From positions 173,064 through 237,063 of the forward strand of contig JANTQF010000017.1 in assembly GCA_032988165.1 (NCBI GenBank): a stretch of DNA of 64,000 nucleotides, given 5' to 3'. Below are positions 1 to 12,534 of this stretch, piece after piece (the stretch's first letter is position 1; each line of letters begins with the position of its first letter). The position numbers and the translations under genes were made by a program. The DNA comes from Emmonsiellopsis sp. PD_33 (taxonomy: Eukaryota; Ascomycota; Eurotiomycetes; Onygenales; Ajellomycetaceae). The notes under the pieces are model-generated. The model did not search any database. It was not told where the DNA came from and saw only the letters and a program-made list of their open reading frames with translations.

Positions 1-292
1 GGTTTGATTTCAGTCCCATATGTGGAATAAAACATGACCCCAAGAATTTAGAACATATTTAATGACTTAATTATAAATTATATGTAGGTAAATGGACTAA
101 ATGAGTAGGTTTGAAGCATGAAAAATGACCTCTTTTAAGAAATAAAGCATGTAAAATGACTAAGGAAAGTGTGATAGAAACAGGACCAGATATGACCAGA
201 ATTTCAGTACTAGTTTGATCCCAGAATGATTATATAATAAGGTAATAATATTTGATAACACTCATGAATAAAGAAGGCTTAAATTATTAACA

Positions 293-2646
293 TTAACTTA
301 TAAGTATATTCTCCTCCTTGATTATAGTCTCCTTGTGGGAACTATCTGTAATCTTCCTCTCTCTACCATGCTTTATAATCATCATCTTCTTGATTGTATC
401 CCCATGTAATTAACTCTAATAGTAGTAGCATATATTACAGCTTGAATTGAATTTCCATTTCATTTCCACACCAGCCAGGGGTATTGCTAGAACATCTCAA
501 GCCATTTTTGCAACTATAGGGTAGGTATGTGTAATCACAGCCCACATCTCAAGAATTCTCTTATCCTTAATGATGATCACATCATCATGAAGATAGTAAT
601 TAAACTTAGTTGTGCAAGATGCTAGTCTAGCCTTCTTTTAACTGGCAATTAATGTATTAAGGTTCTGTGTATACCTAGGGATTAGTATAACTATACCTAT
701 TTGCCTGATCTAGCATTATCAAAAAGTGTTATCTATCTGAAAATTATCATCCATCATATTTACATCATTAAGGGGTTTGATATCCAGAGGTTCATACTGA
801 TAATAGTACTTATTATAGAATGACTTGATAATATCAATATATATCTAACACTCTTTCTTTATTTAGTTTTCATCAGAGTATGTATTTGATTAGAGAGATG
901 AATTCAGTACAGCTGTAATAGCATAGAAATCTGTAAATCACTGATCTATCTTGCTGTAATAAATGGAGAGCTTTGTCTTTACTACCTTAATAACCCTATA
1001 TATAGCTTGATTCCATCTAGTAGCATCATAACTCTTTGTCAACTAAATATCAAGGTGGTTAAATAGATAATTATACACCTACCATACCCAGGCCAACATA
1101 GATGTTCATGTCTATAAAACCACCTTGATCATTATATAGAAGGAATAGAGTAAATTAATGACATATCATAACTAAGTTCATTCTGATTCTGAAAGCTTTA
1201 AGAATTGAATCTTTTCCCTTCCAGAGTCATTCATCTAGTGATTAATTGAATTCTGAAGCCAAAGCACTTAAACTGCTATTTTATATGTTGAACTTCATTA
1301 GATCTTAACATCCTATATCATCTTAAGGGGTGTAGTCAAAATAGGGGTTATTATATATTAGGTCTCAAAGAATCATTATTCCTATTTCAGTGAGATACTA
1401 ATTGTAATGGCAATATAGCAAATTTAATATACATTATGATTAGCATTTATTCTCTTCAAATAGAGCAGGAGCATAATCAAATATCATTACCTTATAAAGT
1501 GTTAAGGAGAATGTAATATTCTCATTCATGTGGATATTCCTCTCATTAAATGAGCTGACTATCATGTCATGTTCTGCCTCAATGCAAAGTTTACTGATCA
1601 GTGCCTACACTACTAGTTAAATCACATGAGTAATGCATGGGATATAGCTCTGATCTCCATCCTATTGATATTCAATTAATCTCTCCTTCAAGCTTCATAT
1701 TATTGTTGAATTGTTTTTTGCATTATTAGTAGTAATAGTAAGTAAATTTGATGAAATATCCTAGTGATTATTTCAAATAATATTATGCAGAATTTCTATC
1801 AGGTAGTCCCCAGTATGACTTTAGATTAAGGCCTCAAAATCAATTAGTTATTTCTTATACTTCCATTGATCATTAATGAAGTAGCAGATAACCCCTAGAA
1901 ATATCAGGTTATTTATACTTGTCCATGCATCTATAGTTAGAGATATTTTTCTCTGCTGCTTCAGCTTCAGGCCTAGATCTTCCATGTCCTTAGTATAGTG
2001 TCAATTGAGGTTGTCTCACAGACTCATTCAATAGGAGATTTCCATTAAAGGTTTTAGCATCTATAGTAGAACTCAGAATTCAGTGTTTTCAATCAATCAG
2101 AGTAGAAGATTCAGAGAGATATAGATATAGAGTATTTATTCATAAAAGACCTCAGATGTACAGGGTAGAAGGTCTGCAGTAATAGATTTCAGTTATAATC
2201 ATTTCTTCATCATTTTCTAAAGGAATCATCTCATTAGCATTACTCAAAAGTATTATCTAGAGGAGGGATAATATAGATCTCACCAGTCCTTCTAGAACAT
2301 TGCTATTCCTTGATTTTTGATTCTAGCTGCATCCAACTGACTTGAGGTGTCAGATAATCTCATCAGAACCATATCCACTTCATGATGAATGAGTCTGGAT
2401 GACATCATAATACTTGCAATAAAGAAATAGCTGTTCAGTTTCTTTTTCAGCTATCTATTGAAAGAAATCCTATTGATCTGAGTATTATCAATGGGAAGGT
2501 TTTCAGAGCTTTCATTTTATCAGGTTGGATATATAGTAATTTGTAGTAGACCATCAGAACTAGAATAGTAGGGCATGTGCATCTTTATAGATAATATATC
2601 TCTTCCCCTTAATAGTAATCTCAGGAAGTTCAGTAGATTCAGCCAT
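293..2646 (-). pseudogene. hAT-family transposase, RIP-degraded (copy A)
   Basis: The conceptual start is ATG at 2646 (MAESTELPEITIKGKR) and the last stop is near 293. Reading through mutation stops (TAG/TGA/TAA for W, Q or R), three parts can be seen. Near 2250-2420 is a BED-type zinc-finger-like stretch (YCKYYDV ... IIxHLKSVGC). Near 750-1000 is the hAT middle region (KTKLSIYYSKID, FYAITAVLNSSL, YYYQYEPLDIKPL). Near 400-600 is the C-terminal hAT dimerisation domain (RILEMWAVITHTYP, AKMAxDVLAIPLAGVE, CNICYYY). Intact hAT transposases bind the element ends and excise it by a hairpin mechanism. The span is not a multiple of three, so introns are likely. Assignment to hAT is firm; the protein is dead. 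Confidence 0.85.
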
Positions 2647-3130
2647 TTAAGATAATAGGGAAGGGAGTGGTATGATAATAAGATAAGTATGATAATTCAG
2701 AGTTATTTTACTATATGACTGAGAGAAGAAAACTCTAACCACACTAGTGCACATGAGGAGGCTGCCTATCTCAAATTCCTTCAATAAGGAGAATAGAAAT
2801 AATTAATCTCAGATATTAATATAGGAATAACATTAATCTTATTAAATATAGCAGAAATATCATTATATTATTACTAAAAAGCATTACCTTTGAAGCTTAG
2901 AGATTTATTTGATATAATAAAAGAATAAGATACTATTAATATATATATATATAGAATCTCATTAAAAGTATTGAGAAATATATATATATTTCAATGAGTA
3001 CTACTGGTTTTCTACTGTAGCAATTCTAATTAGAAAATAAGAGTAATAAAATTCAATTCAATTAATTATATTATCTTATCCTTCCTCCTATCTCCACTCT
3101 ACTATATTAAAAGAGAAAAATTTAAAAAAA

Positions 3131-3964
3131 CTCCTTCTCATCTTTCTCATCCTCCTCCTCTTTCTCATCTTCCTCCTTCTTATCCTTCTCCTTATCTTCC
3201 TTCTCCCCCTCTTCTTTCACCTCTCCATTCTTAATAATTTACTCCTCCTCCTCCTCCTCATCCTCCTCCTCCTCCTCATTAGAGGTGAAAATAACCTTAA
3301 ACTTATTCTCTAGTATCTCCTCTAGTAGAGACAGCTCCTTACAACAGGCTAGATCAACCTGGGCATCAAAATTAGCTATCTTCTGATCAGCCACATCAGC
3401 ATCAACCCTAGTAGCAAGGAGATTAGCCCAGTCAGAGAGCAATGTAGCCTCTTCAATATCCTGAATTATCATGCACATGTAGGAGATAAAGAGATTCTTA
3501 ATCTCCTTCTCATTGTAAATCTACTAATTCATTTAATTAGATTAGAAGAGTGTTATTAAAGAGTATGATTAGAACTCTTACCTATTTAAGCTTTTTAACC
3601 TCATACTTCAAGATTTCCTCAACCTACTTCTAATAGTATTTCTTCCTAGTAGCCTTCTTCATGATCTTCTCTTACTCTATCTTTACTTCATATCATTCTT
3701 AAGAGCACTTCTGATTTCAATACTTCTATATTAGCTACTTTACTACCTTCTTCTCTAATTTCTCACATTCAGCCTCATCAGCCTCATTCCTAGTATAGAT
3801 TAGCTGAATTCATATACAAGCATTATTATAGATCATTATTATTTATTTTCCTTACACAGCTTCTTCAGTGCAACATGATACACCTTGTGGTCAGTCTCAT
3901 CCTATTTGAATACTTTCTTCTCAGGCTCCTCAAGCTGATGATAACACTCACAGGCCTTAGTCAT
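3131..3964 (-). pseudogene. Accessory charged/coiled-coil coding trace in hAT1 (copy A)
   Basis: A - strand reading starts at ATG 3964 (MTKACECYHQLEEPEKKVFK), contains two plausible GT-AG introns (around 3845-3795 and 3590-3530) and continues through the clean stretch 3478-3239 (YMCMIIQDIEEATLLSDWANL ...). It ends in a long Glu/Lys-rich tail. The same reading is present in copy B with different point mutations. The product would be small, acidic/basic-rich and probably helical. I recognise no family. It might be an accessory protein of the transposon or an upstream exon set of unknown role; it is not part of the transposase as I read it. Confidence 0.45.
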
Positions 3965-4426
3965 ATAGATCTTAGAGGCAGGCAAAGATATAGCTAATAA
4001 TAGTAGTGGGAGAGAGCAACAATTATGATAGTAGAATAGAAATATTAAAAGAGGAGAGATGGGATAGTGGTAGAAAAAAAAGAAAAGAAAGAAAAGAAAA
4101 GAAGGAAAAACAAAAAGATAAAGAGAATTTCTTTAATCTAAAAGTAGATTGTTTACATTTGACACATCTATATTTAATATTCTTTGTATGGCATTGCCAG
4201 GCAATTTATATCAGAAATAGACCTAGATGATAGTTACAGATTGCTAGGATAGCTGATTAAAATTAAAATTTCAATAACATTTCTTTTTTTTCCCCTCCTC
4301 TTCTCCTCTCTCTTCTTTTTTTCTCTATCTATTTTATTCCTCCTCTCTCACCATCCCAATCAGCTATATCTCTATCTCCCCTGCCTTTTATCCAAACACA
4401 TTAATACCCTCTCCCTCAATTCAAAA

Positions 4427-5150
4427 ATGCCAAAGTACACCCCCCTCCCCCATCAAGCAGTGATGAAAAATAGTATGCTTAGTCACAAAGCAACCTATGA
4501 GACACACATCACTGAGTAGGAGGCTAAGTGGGATTGATACCATACTGAGCTCCTTAATGCCTCAAAAAACTACTAGGTTAAATATAATTTCAAGCCCCAC
4601 TACTATCACAATAAGAACAGTAAGTTATAGTCATACTTTTTAGTAACACTCAGCAGCTCATTCAGGTTAATAGAGTGAATTTAGGAGGTTTAGTTCTATT
4701 AGAAATCTGAGAAGCTCATTTTCACCAAGGCCATAATAGTATATCTAATCCATAAGATTAATAATAGGAAGTATTACTTCCAGCACTTCACCCTTAATAT
4801 TATTCAGTTGGTAGCAGAAACAACTCTCACCACTCTTTTTAAGTGTAAGTTAATTAATCTACTAAGTCTACTAAATATGTATACTGATTATATTATGAAT
4901 ATAGGCAGAGTAAAGATGATGATGCATGGGAAGTAATCAACTTTCAGGGTTAAAAATATGCATTTAATGAGGAAGGTGGCAGATACATTAAGGTCAGATT
5001 ACTTCAATTAGAAGGTCATGAGGAAGAATTGAATTCCCTACAGATAGAGGTGGGATTATTTTATGCATTTTTTAATTAGTTTAGTTTAGGGTTTAGCTGG
5101 GGCCTGCAGGCAATGAAAAGTAATAATATTTAGTAATACTTACTGGTGCA
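4427..5150 (+). pseudogene. Second accessory coding trace in hAT1 (copy A)
   Basis: Opposite in direction to the transposase, an ATG at 4427 opens MPKYTPLPHQAVMKN. After a likely intron near 4620-4660 a degraded but readable frame follows (KSEKLIFTKAIIVYLIHKI, YYFQHFTLNIIQLVAETTL, RKVADTLRSDYFN). The frame matches between both hAT1 copies, although the ATG has become ATA in copy B. The repeated TGG-to-TAG/TGA pattern suggests a real former protein with several tryptophans. I do not recognise the family. It could be a gene carried by the transposon. Confidence 0.4.
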
Positions 5151-5510
5151 AATCTTCCAATTTGAAATTATTGTATGATGTGTGGCAGGGCTGCTACTAG
5201 CTTGGCACCATTAGTAACACATATGATTATGATTAGGTAATATTGTGGTATTTCTAGTCCTGTTTGGTCCCATATATAGATAATGAGACCAAACAGGACC
5301 AGGACTGAAAAGATAGATATATAACATAATTTATGAGTAAAATATTCCTTTATAATATGATTCTGAACTAATTTATCTATACTATAACATAATATAGTAT
5401 CTATATTAAAGTGATTTTACATAAAAAGGGACTAATATATTAAGTAAAATGATAAGAATATACTTTAATCCTAGTCCCAACATGGTCCCAGCAGCCAGTC
5501 TAATAGAAGA

Positions 5511-6967
5511 TGTAATGAGTTTTTTCTATTACTAGCATTTTTACCTAAATGACTGAATTAAGATAGCAGTTGTTACACACTGAGGACAGAAGATTTTTAA
5601 TGTTATAATAATAGAATATATTAACTTGATATTATATGTTTAAAGGCAAATTAATAGATACCTAATAGATCTTAAGAAGTTTATATGAGTCTATATTAAT
5701 AATCTAGTAGTATATTTATAGACATAAAAACACTATATTATCTACTTATACAAACTCTTTTAGTAACTATAAAATCTAAGGATAGTACTTAACTTAAAAA
5801 AGACCTACATTGAATTTTCCTCTGTATGCCTTTTAGGCTAGCATGTGTCAGGACTAGGTTTATCTATTAATAAAGAGAAATTTAAGGTACTCACTGAAAT
5901 AGAGTTTCCTATGAAGCTAGTACATCTTGAGAAATATATAGGATTAATTAGCTGACTATGCTAGTATGTCTCATGATATACTCATATAGCAGACTCACTT
6001 CAGAAATGAAAAATAGAATTACTTAAGATTAGACTAATAATAAGTACTAAGCATACAGCCTATATAATGATAATGAAGATAGATGGAATAACTATAAAAT
6101 ATACAGTTTTTAAAGTAATATAGAAGATTTTTTATATTCAATTCTTTCTAGTATATATTAACAATTAGTAGGTATTATTCATTGATGTAGATGCATCAGT
6201 TGAGTGAGAATTTAATATCATGATATTTCATATTAAAGATAGCTGGCTGGTATTGAAGATGAAAGACTATATGATATCTCTACTATAAAAACTAGTTAAA
6301 TTAATTTTATTTCTCAGTAAGATCTTTATTTCTACTGAGAATCATTACTAGCCTACTAAGCTTGAGATTGCCTGCTTAATATGAGTAATTCATAAAATAT
6401 GATACTTGATGGAAGCCTTAATGTAGCAAGTAATAATATATAAACCTAGGCAACTACATCTTATACTAGATGTGCTGTCTTGCCTGCTCAGCAGGAACAA
6501 GATGACAATAAATGTGAATAAGTCACTGAAGGAAATATAGGATATATATCTTATTTATATGAGGAAAGATGATAATATCACCACTGACAGCAACTATATA
6601 GAGACTCTAGTTGAAATGTCTAATGATTTCTGAAGATGCCTTAGAAATGAATATTCTAGAGATACTAAGTTATTTCATGTTATGAAGATTCTTAAAAGGA
6701 ATAATATAACTAAAGAGCTATTTAAACTTTCATATAAGCTAACTAATAGCATTCTATACTACACATGTAATAAGATAAAGTACCTGATAATCTTAAGAGC
6801 TTTATATAAAGAAATTTTTAGCCTAACCCACATCTTCAACTACTTAGGATTCAACTGAACCTTAGGAAATCTGCAAGATATAGTAATATACCACTATATA
6901 ATGAAGCTATAGAAATATATTAAGCACTATCTCAGCTATCAAGTCAATTAAATGCTATAGTATAAGC
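5511..6967 (+). pseudogene. Ty3/gypsy pol, 5' part: RT, RNase H, integrase zinc domain
   Basis: Degraded + strand reading. Near 5600-5860 is the reverse transcriptase with the YxDD box mutated (YINNLVVYL) and the usual following block (LGxHVSGLGLSINKEKFKV). The thumb/connection follows (EKYIGLIS, YTHIADSLQK). Near 6190-6500 is RNase H (FIDVDASVE, TKLEIACLI, HLILDVLSCLLS). Near 6660-6960 is the integrase H2C2 zinc-binding region (ILYYTCNKIKYLIILRALYK, HIFNYLGFN, LSYQVN). The reading stops abruptly at 6967 where hAT1 copy B begins. The element is a chromovirus-like fungal gypsy retrotransposon, dead by RIP-like mutation; its upstream part is displaced by hAT1 copy A. Confidence 0.85.
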
Positions 6968-6997
6968 CTTATAGATAGACTGGCTGCTGAGACCATG
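6968..6997 (+). repeat. Target duplication plus left TIR of hAT1 copy B
   Basis: The 8 bases CTTATAGA at 6968-6975 are repeated exactly at 12527-12534. Between them the element starts with TAGACTGGCTGCTGAGACCATG (6976-6997), which pairs with the right end at 12505-12526. An 8-bp duplication is the hAT superfamily signature. Confidence 0.95.
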
Positions 6998-7316
6998 AAT
7001 TTTCATGTATGTTTAATTTGATTTGGTTTGGTTTTAGTCCCATATGTGGAATAAAACATGACCCCAAGAATTTAGAACATATTTAATGACTTAATTATAA
7101 ATTATATGTAGGTAAATGGACTAAATGAGTAGGTTTGAAGCATGAAAAATGACCTCTTTTAAGAAATAAAGCATGTAAAATGACTAAGAGAAGTGTGATA
7201 GAAACAGGACCAGGTATAACCAGAATTTCAGTACTAGTTTGATTCTAGAATGATTATGTAATAAGGTAACAATATTTAATAATACTTATAAGTAAAGAAG
7301 GCTTAAATTATTAATA

Positions 7317-9670
7317 TTAACTTACAAGTATATCCTCCTCCTTAATTATAATCTTCTTATGGGAACTATCTGTAATCTCTCTCTTCCTACCATACTTCAT
7401 AATTATCATCTTCTTGATTGTGTCCTCATGTAATTGATTCTAATAGTAGTAGTATATATCACAGCTTGAATTGAATTTTCATTTCATTCCCACATCAGCT
7501 AGGGGTATTATCAGAACATCTCAAGCTATTTTTGCAACTATAAGGTAGGTATATATAATCACAGCCCACACCTCAAGGATTTTCTTATTCTTAATGATGG
7601 TCACACCATCATAAAGGTAGCAATCAAACTTAGTTGTGCAAGATGCTAGTTTAACCTTCTTTTAACTAGTAATTAATGTATTAAGGTCCTGTGCATACCT
7701 AGGAATTAGTATAACTATACCTGTTTGCCTGATTCAGCATTACTAAAAAGTATTACCTACCTGGAAATTATCATCCACCATATCCATATCATTAAGGGGT
7801 TTGACATCCAGAGGTTCATACTGGTAATAGTGCTTATTATAGAATAACTTGATAATATCAATGTATATCTAACACTCTTCCTTTATCCAGTTTTCATCAG
7901 AGTATGTATTTGATTGGAGAGATGAATTCAGTACAACTGTAATAGTATAGAAATCTATAAATCATTGATCTATCTTGCTGTAATAAATGGAGAGCTTTGT
8001 CTTTACTACCTTAATAGCTCTATATATAGCTTGATCTCATCTAGTAGCATCATAACTCTTTGCCAACCAAGTATCAAGATGATTAAATAGATAATTATAC
8101 ACCTACCATGCCCAGGCTAATATAGGTATCTGTGTCCATGAAACTGCCTTGATCATTATATAGAAGAGATAGAGTAAATTAATGATATATTATAATTAAG
8201 TCCATTCTGATCCTAAAAGCTTCAAAGATTAAATCTTTTTCCTTCCAGAGTTATTCACTCAGTGATCAATTGAATTCTAAAGCTAAAGTGCTTGAACTGC
8301 CATTTTATATATTAAACTTTATTAGGTCTTAACATCCTGTATCATCTTAAGAGGTGTAGTCAAGGTAGGAGTTATTATACATTGGGTCTCAAAGAATCAT
8401 TACTTTTATTTTGGTGAGATACTAATTATAATAGTAATATAATAAATCTAATATACATTATAATTAGCATTTATTCTCTTCAAATAGAGTAGGAGCATGA
8501 CCAAATATCATTACCTTATAAAGTGTCAAGAAGAATGTAATATTCTCATCCATGTGGATATTCCTCTCATTAAATGAGCTGACTATCATATTATATTCTA
8601 CCTTAATATAAAGTTCACTGACCAGTGCCTGCACTACTAGTTAAATCACATGAGCAATGCATGGGATATAACTCTGATCCTCATCTCATTGATATTCAAT
8701 TAATCTCTCCTCCAAGCTTCATATTATTATTGAATTGTTTTTCACATTATTAGTAGTAATAGCAAGTAGATTTAATGAAATATCCCAGTGGTCATTTCAA
8801 ATGACATTATGCAGAATTTCTGCCAGGTAGTCCCCAGTATGACTTCAGATTAAGGCCTCAAAATCAATTAGTTGCTCCTTGTACTCTCATTGATCATTAA
8901 TTAAGTAGCAGATAACCCCTAGAAATGTTAGGTTATTTATACTTATTCATATATCTACAGCTAGAGATATTTTTCTCTGCTGCTTCAGCTTCAGACCTAG
9001 ATCTTTCATGTTCTTAGTATAGTGTCAATTGAGGTTATCTCACAGATTCATTCAATGGGGGATTTCCATTGGAGGTTTTAGCATCTGCAGTAGGACTCAG
9101 AATTCAATATTTTCAATCAATTGGAGTAAAAGGTTTAGAGAGATATAGGTATAGAGTATTTATTCATAAAAGGCCTCAGATGTGCAGAATGGAAGATCTA
9201 CAGTAATAAACTTCAATTATAATCATTTCTTCATCATTTTCTAAAGGAATTATCTCATTGGTATTACCTAAAAGTATTACCTAGGGAAGGGATAATATAG
9301 ATCTCACCAGTCCTTCTAGAATATTATTATTCCTTGATTTTTAATTCCAGCTGCATCCAACTAATTTAAGGTGTTAGATAATCCCACCAGGACTATATCT
9401 ACTCTATAATGAATGAGTCTGAATAGCATCACAACACTTATAATAAAGAAATGACTGTTCAGTTTCTTTTTCAGCTACCTGTTGAAAGGAATCTCATTGA
9501 TCTGAGCATTATCAATGAGAAGGTTTCCAGAGCTTTTACTTTATTAGGTTGGATATATAGCAATTTATAGTGGATCATCAGGACTGAAATAGTAGGGCAT
9601 GTGTATCTTTATAGATAATATATCTCTTCCTCTTAATAGTAATCTTAGGAAGTTCAGTAGATTCAGCCAT
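7317..9670 (-). pseudogene. hAT-family transposase, RIP-degraded (copy B)
   Basis: Same gene as at 293-2646 with an independent set of transition mutations. The start region is clean (MAESTELPKITIKRKRYIIY from ATG 9670), but the reading soon meets multiple stops. The hAT dimerisation block lies near 7420-7630 and the BED-like finger near 9280-9440. Codons that are stops in one copy are often sense in the other, so an ancestral reading could be inferred by comparison. No intact transposase exists in this window. Confidence 0.85.
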
Positions 9671-10154
9671 TTGAGATAATAGGAGAGGGAGTAATATGAT
9701 AATAAGATAAGTATGATAATTCAGAGTTATTCTGCTATATAACTGGGAGAAGAAAACCCTAACCACACTAGTGCACATGAGGAGGCTATCTATCTCAAAT
9801 TCCTTCAATGAGGAGAATAGAAATAATTAATCCTAGATATTAATATAGAAATGACATTAATCTTGTTAAATATAGTAGAAATATCATTATATTATTACTG
9901 AAAAGTATTACCTTTAAAGCTTAGAGATTTATTTGATATAATAAAAGAATAAGATGCTATTAATATATATATATATAGAATCTCATCAAAAGCATTAAGA
10001 AATATATATATATTTTGATGAGTACTGCTGGTTTTCTACTGTAGCAATTCTAATTAGAAAATAGGGGTAATAAAATTCAATTCAATCAATTATATTATCT
10101 TATCCTCCCCCCTATCTCCACTCTACTATACTAAAAGAGAAAAATTTAAAAAAA

Positions 10155-10988
10155 CTCCTCCTCATCCTTCTCATCCTTCTCCTCCTTCTCATCCTCCTCC
10201 TTCTTATCCTTCTCTTTATTCTCCTCTTCCCCCTCTTCCTCTACCTCTCTATTCTTAATAATCTACTTCTCCTCCTCCTCCTCATCCTCCTCCTCCTCCT
10301 CATTAGAGGTAAGAACAACCTCAAACTTATCCTCTAGTATCTTCTCTGGTAAAGATAGCTTCTTATAATAGATCAGATCAATCTGAGCATTAAAATCAGC
10401 TATCTTCTAATCAGCCACATCAGCATCAACTCTAGTAGCAAGAAGATTAACCCAGTTAGAGAGCAATATAGCCTCTTTAATATTCTAAATCATCATGTGC
10501 ATGTAGGAGGTAAAGAGGTCCTTAATTTCCTTCTCATTATAAATCTACTAATTCATTCAATTAGATTAGAAGAGTATTACTAAAGAGTGTAACTAAAACT
10601 CTTACCTACTTGAGCTTTTTAATCTCATACTCCAGAATTTCCTCAACCTACTTCTGATAGTGTTTCTTTCTAGTAACCTTTTTCATGGCCTTCTCTCACT
10701 CCACCTTTACCTCATATCATTTTTAAGAGCACTTCTGATCCTAATACTTCTATATTAGCTACTTTACTACCTCTTTTTTTAATTCCTCACACTCAGCCTT
10801 ATCAGCCTCATTCCTAGCATAGATTAGCTGAATTTATATACAAGTATTACTATAAATTATTATTATTTATTTCTCTCACACAGCTTCTTCAGTGCAACAT
10901 GATGTATCTTGCAGTTAGCCTCACCTTATTTGAATGCTTTCTTCTCAGGCCCCTCAAGCTGATGGTAATACTTATGGGCCTTAGTCAT
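10155..10988 (-). pseudogene. Accessory charged/coiled-coil coding trace in hAT1 (copy B)
   Basis: Equivalent of 3131-3964. The ATG at 10988 is kept (atgactaaggcc on the - strand), followed by the same two intron-like interruptions and the Glu/Lys-rich tail. More stops are present than in copy A. Family unknown. Confidence 0.4.
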
Positions 10989-11450
10989 ATAGATCTTGGA
11001 GGCAGGTAAAGATATGACTGATGGTGGTAGTAGGAGAAAGTAATAATTATAATAGTAGAATAGGAATATTAAAAGAGGAGAGATAGAATAATGGTAGGAA
11101 AAGAAGGAAAGAAAGAGAAGAAGAAGAGAAAAAACAAAAAAATAAGGGAAATTTCTCTAATCTAAAAGTAGGTTATTTATATTTGATACATCTATATTTA
11201 ATATTCTTTATATGATATTGTCAGGCAATTTATATCAGAAATAGACCTAGATGATGGTTATAGATTGCTAGGGTAGCTAATTGGAGTTGAAATTTCAATA
11301 ACATTTCTTTTTTTTTCCCTTCTTTTTCTCTCTCTCTTCTTCTTTTCTCTATCTATTTTATTCCTTCTCTTCTATCATTCTAATCAGCCATGTCTCTATC
11401 TCCCCTGCTCTTTATTCAAACACATTAATACCCCCTTCCCTGATTTGAAA

Positions 11451-12174
11451 ATACTAAAGTACACCCCCCTCCTCTGCCAAGTAGTGATGAAAAATAGTGC
11501 ATCTAGTTGCAAAGTAGCTTATAAGGCACACATTACTAAGTGGGAGGCCAAGTAGGATCAATACCATGCTAAGCTTCTTAATACCTCAAGAAATTACTGG
11601 GTTAAATACAATCTTAAGCCTCATCACTACCATAATAAAAATAGTAAGTTATAGTCATACTTTTCAGTAATGCTCAGCAGCTCATTCAGGTTAATAGAGT
11701 GGATTTAGGAGGTCTAGTTCTATCAGAAATCTAGAGAGCTCATTTTTACTAAGATCATAATAGTACATCTAATTCATAAAATTAATAATGAGAAGTATTA
11801 CTTTCAGCACTTCATTCTTAACATCATCCAGTTAGTAGTAGAAATAATCCTCATTACTCTTTTTAAGTGTAAGTTAACTAATCTACTAAGTCTACTAAAT
11901 ATGTATACTGATTATATTATGAATATAGGCAGAGTAAAGATGATAGTGCATGGGAAGTAGTCAACTCTTAGAGTTAAAGATATATGTTTGGTGAGAGAGG
12001 TAGTAGATGTATTAGGGTCAGGTTACTTCAACCAGAAGACTATGAGGAAGAATTGAATTTCCTGTAGATAGAGATGGGATTATTTTGTACATTTTTTAAT
12101 TAGTTTAGTTTAGGGTTTAGCTGGGGCCTGCAGGCAATGAAAAGTAATAATATTTGGTAACACTCACTGGTGCA
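11451..12174 (+). pseudogene. Second accessory coding trace in hAT1 (copy B)
   Basis: Equivalent of 4427-5150. The start codon has mutated from ATG to ATA at 11451. The downstream frame is recognisable beside copy A but carries further stops. Family unknown. Confidence 0.35.
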
Positions 12175-12504
12175 AATCTCCCAATTTGAAATTATTATAT
12201 GGTGTGTGGCAGGGCTGCTACTAGCTTGACACCATTAGTAACACACATGATTATGATTAGGTAATATTATGGTATTCCTGGTCCCATTTGGTCTCATATA
12301 TAGATAATGGGACTAAATAGGATCAGGACTGAAAAAATAGATATATAACATGATTTATGAGTAAAATATTCTTTTATAACATGATTCTGAACTAATTTAT
12401 CTATACTATAATATGATATAGTATCTATATTAAAGTGATTTTACATAAAAAGAAACTAATATATTAAGTAAAATGATAAGGGTATACTTTAATCCTGGTC
12501 CCAA

Positions 12505-12534
12505 CATGGTTTCAGCAGCTAGTCTACTTATAGA
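12505..12534 (+). repeat. Right TIR of hAT1 copy B plus target duplication
   Basis: CATGGTTTCAGCAGCTAGTCTA at 12505-12526 is the inverted partner of 6976-6997, with differences that are all transitions. It is followed by CTTATAGA at 12527-12534, identical to 6968-6975. Confidence 0.95.

Larger units (their letters stand above)
1..5502 (-). mobile_element. hAT-type DNA transposon 'hAT1', copy A (left end cut by window)
   Basis: This is the first of two copies of the same element. Base 1 aligns with base 7025 of copy B, and the constant offset of 7024 held at every point checked up to the right end, so both copies span exactly 5502 bases over the shared part. The right terminal repeat ends at 5502 (CAGCAGCCAGTCTA) and the expected 8-bp target duplicate follows at 5503-5510 (atagaaga). 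The left 49 bases, including the left terminal repeat, lie outside the window. The copy carries a - strand transposase remnant and two further coding traces. It is riddled with stops caused by C-to-T and G-to-A changes and cannot be active. The sequence after the right end is gypsy reverse transcriptase, so this copy is nested in that retroelement. Confidence 0.9.
6976..12526 (-). mobile_element. hAT-type DNA transposon 'hAT1', copy B (full length, 5551 bp)
   Basis: Complete copy bounded by about 22-bp inverted repeats and an exact 8-bp target duplication (CTTATAGA). It is inserted in the integrase zinc-binding/core junction of the gypsy element, whose reading resumes directly at 12535. It is colinear with copy A at a constant offset of 7024. 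Every difference I compared was C/T or G/A, with identical stretches (for example 61-120 against 7085-7144) and dense ones (9 changes in 60 bases at 541-600 against 7565-7624). It contains the same three coding traces as copy A. GGACC/GGTCC-like repeats lie just inside both ends, as expected of transposase binding sites. Confidence 0.95.

Noticed and set aside
2941..3000. (TA)n palindromes near 2940-2990 and 9960-10010 as origins or hairpins
   Set aside because: They are part of hAT1 in both copies and explained by AT mutation of the element.
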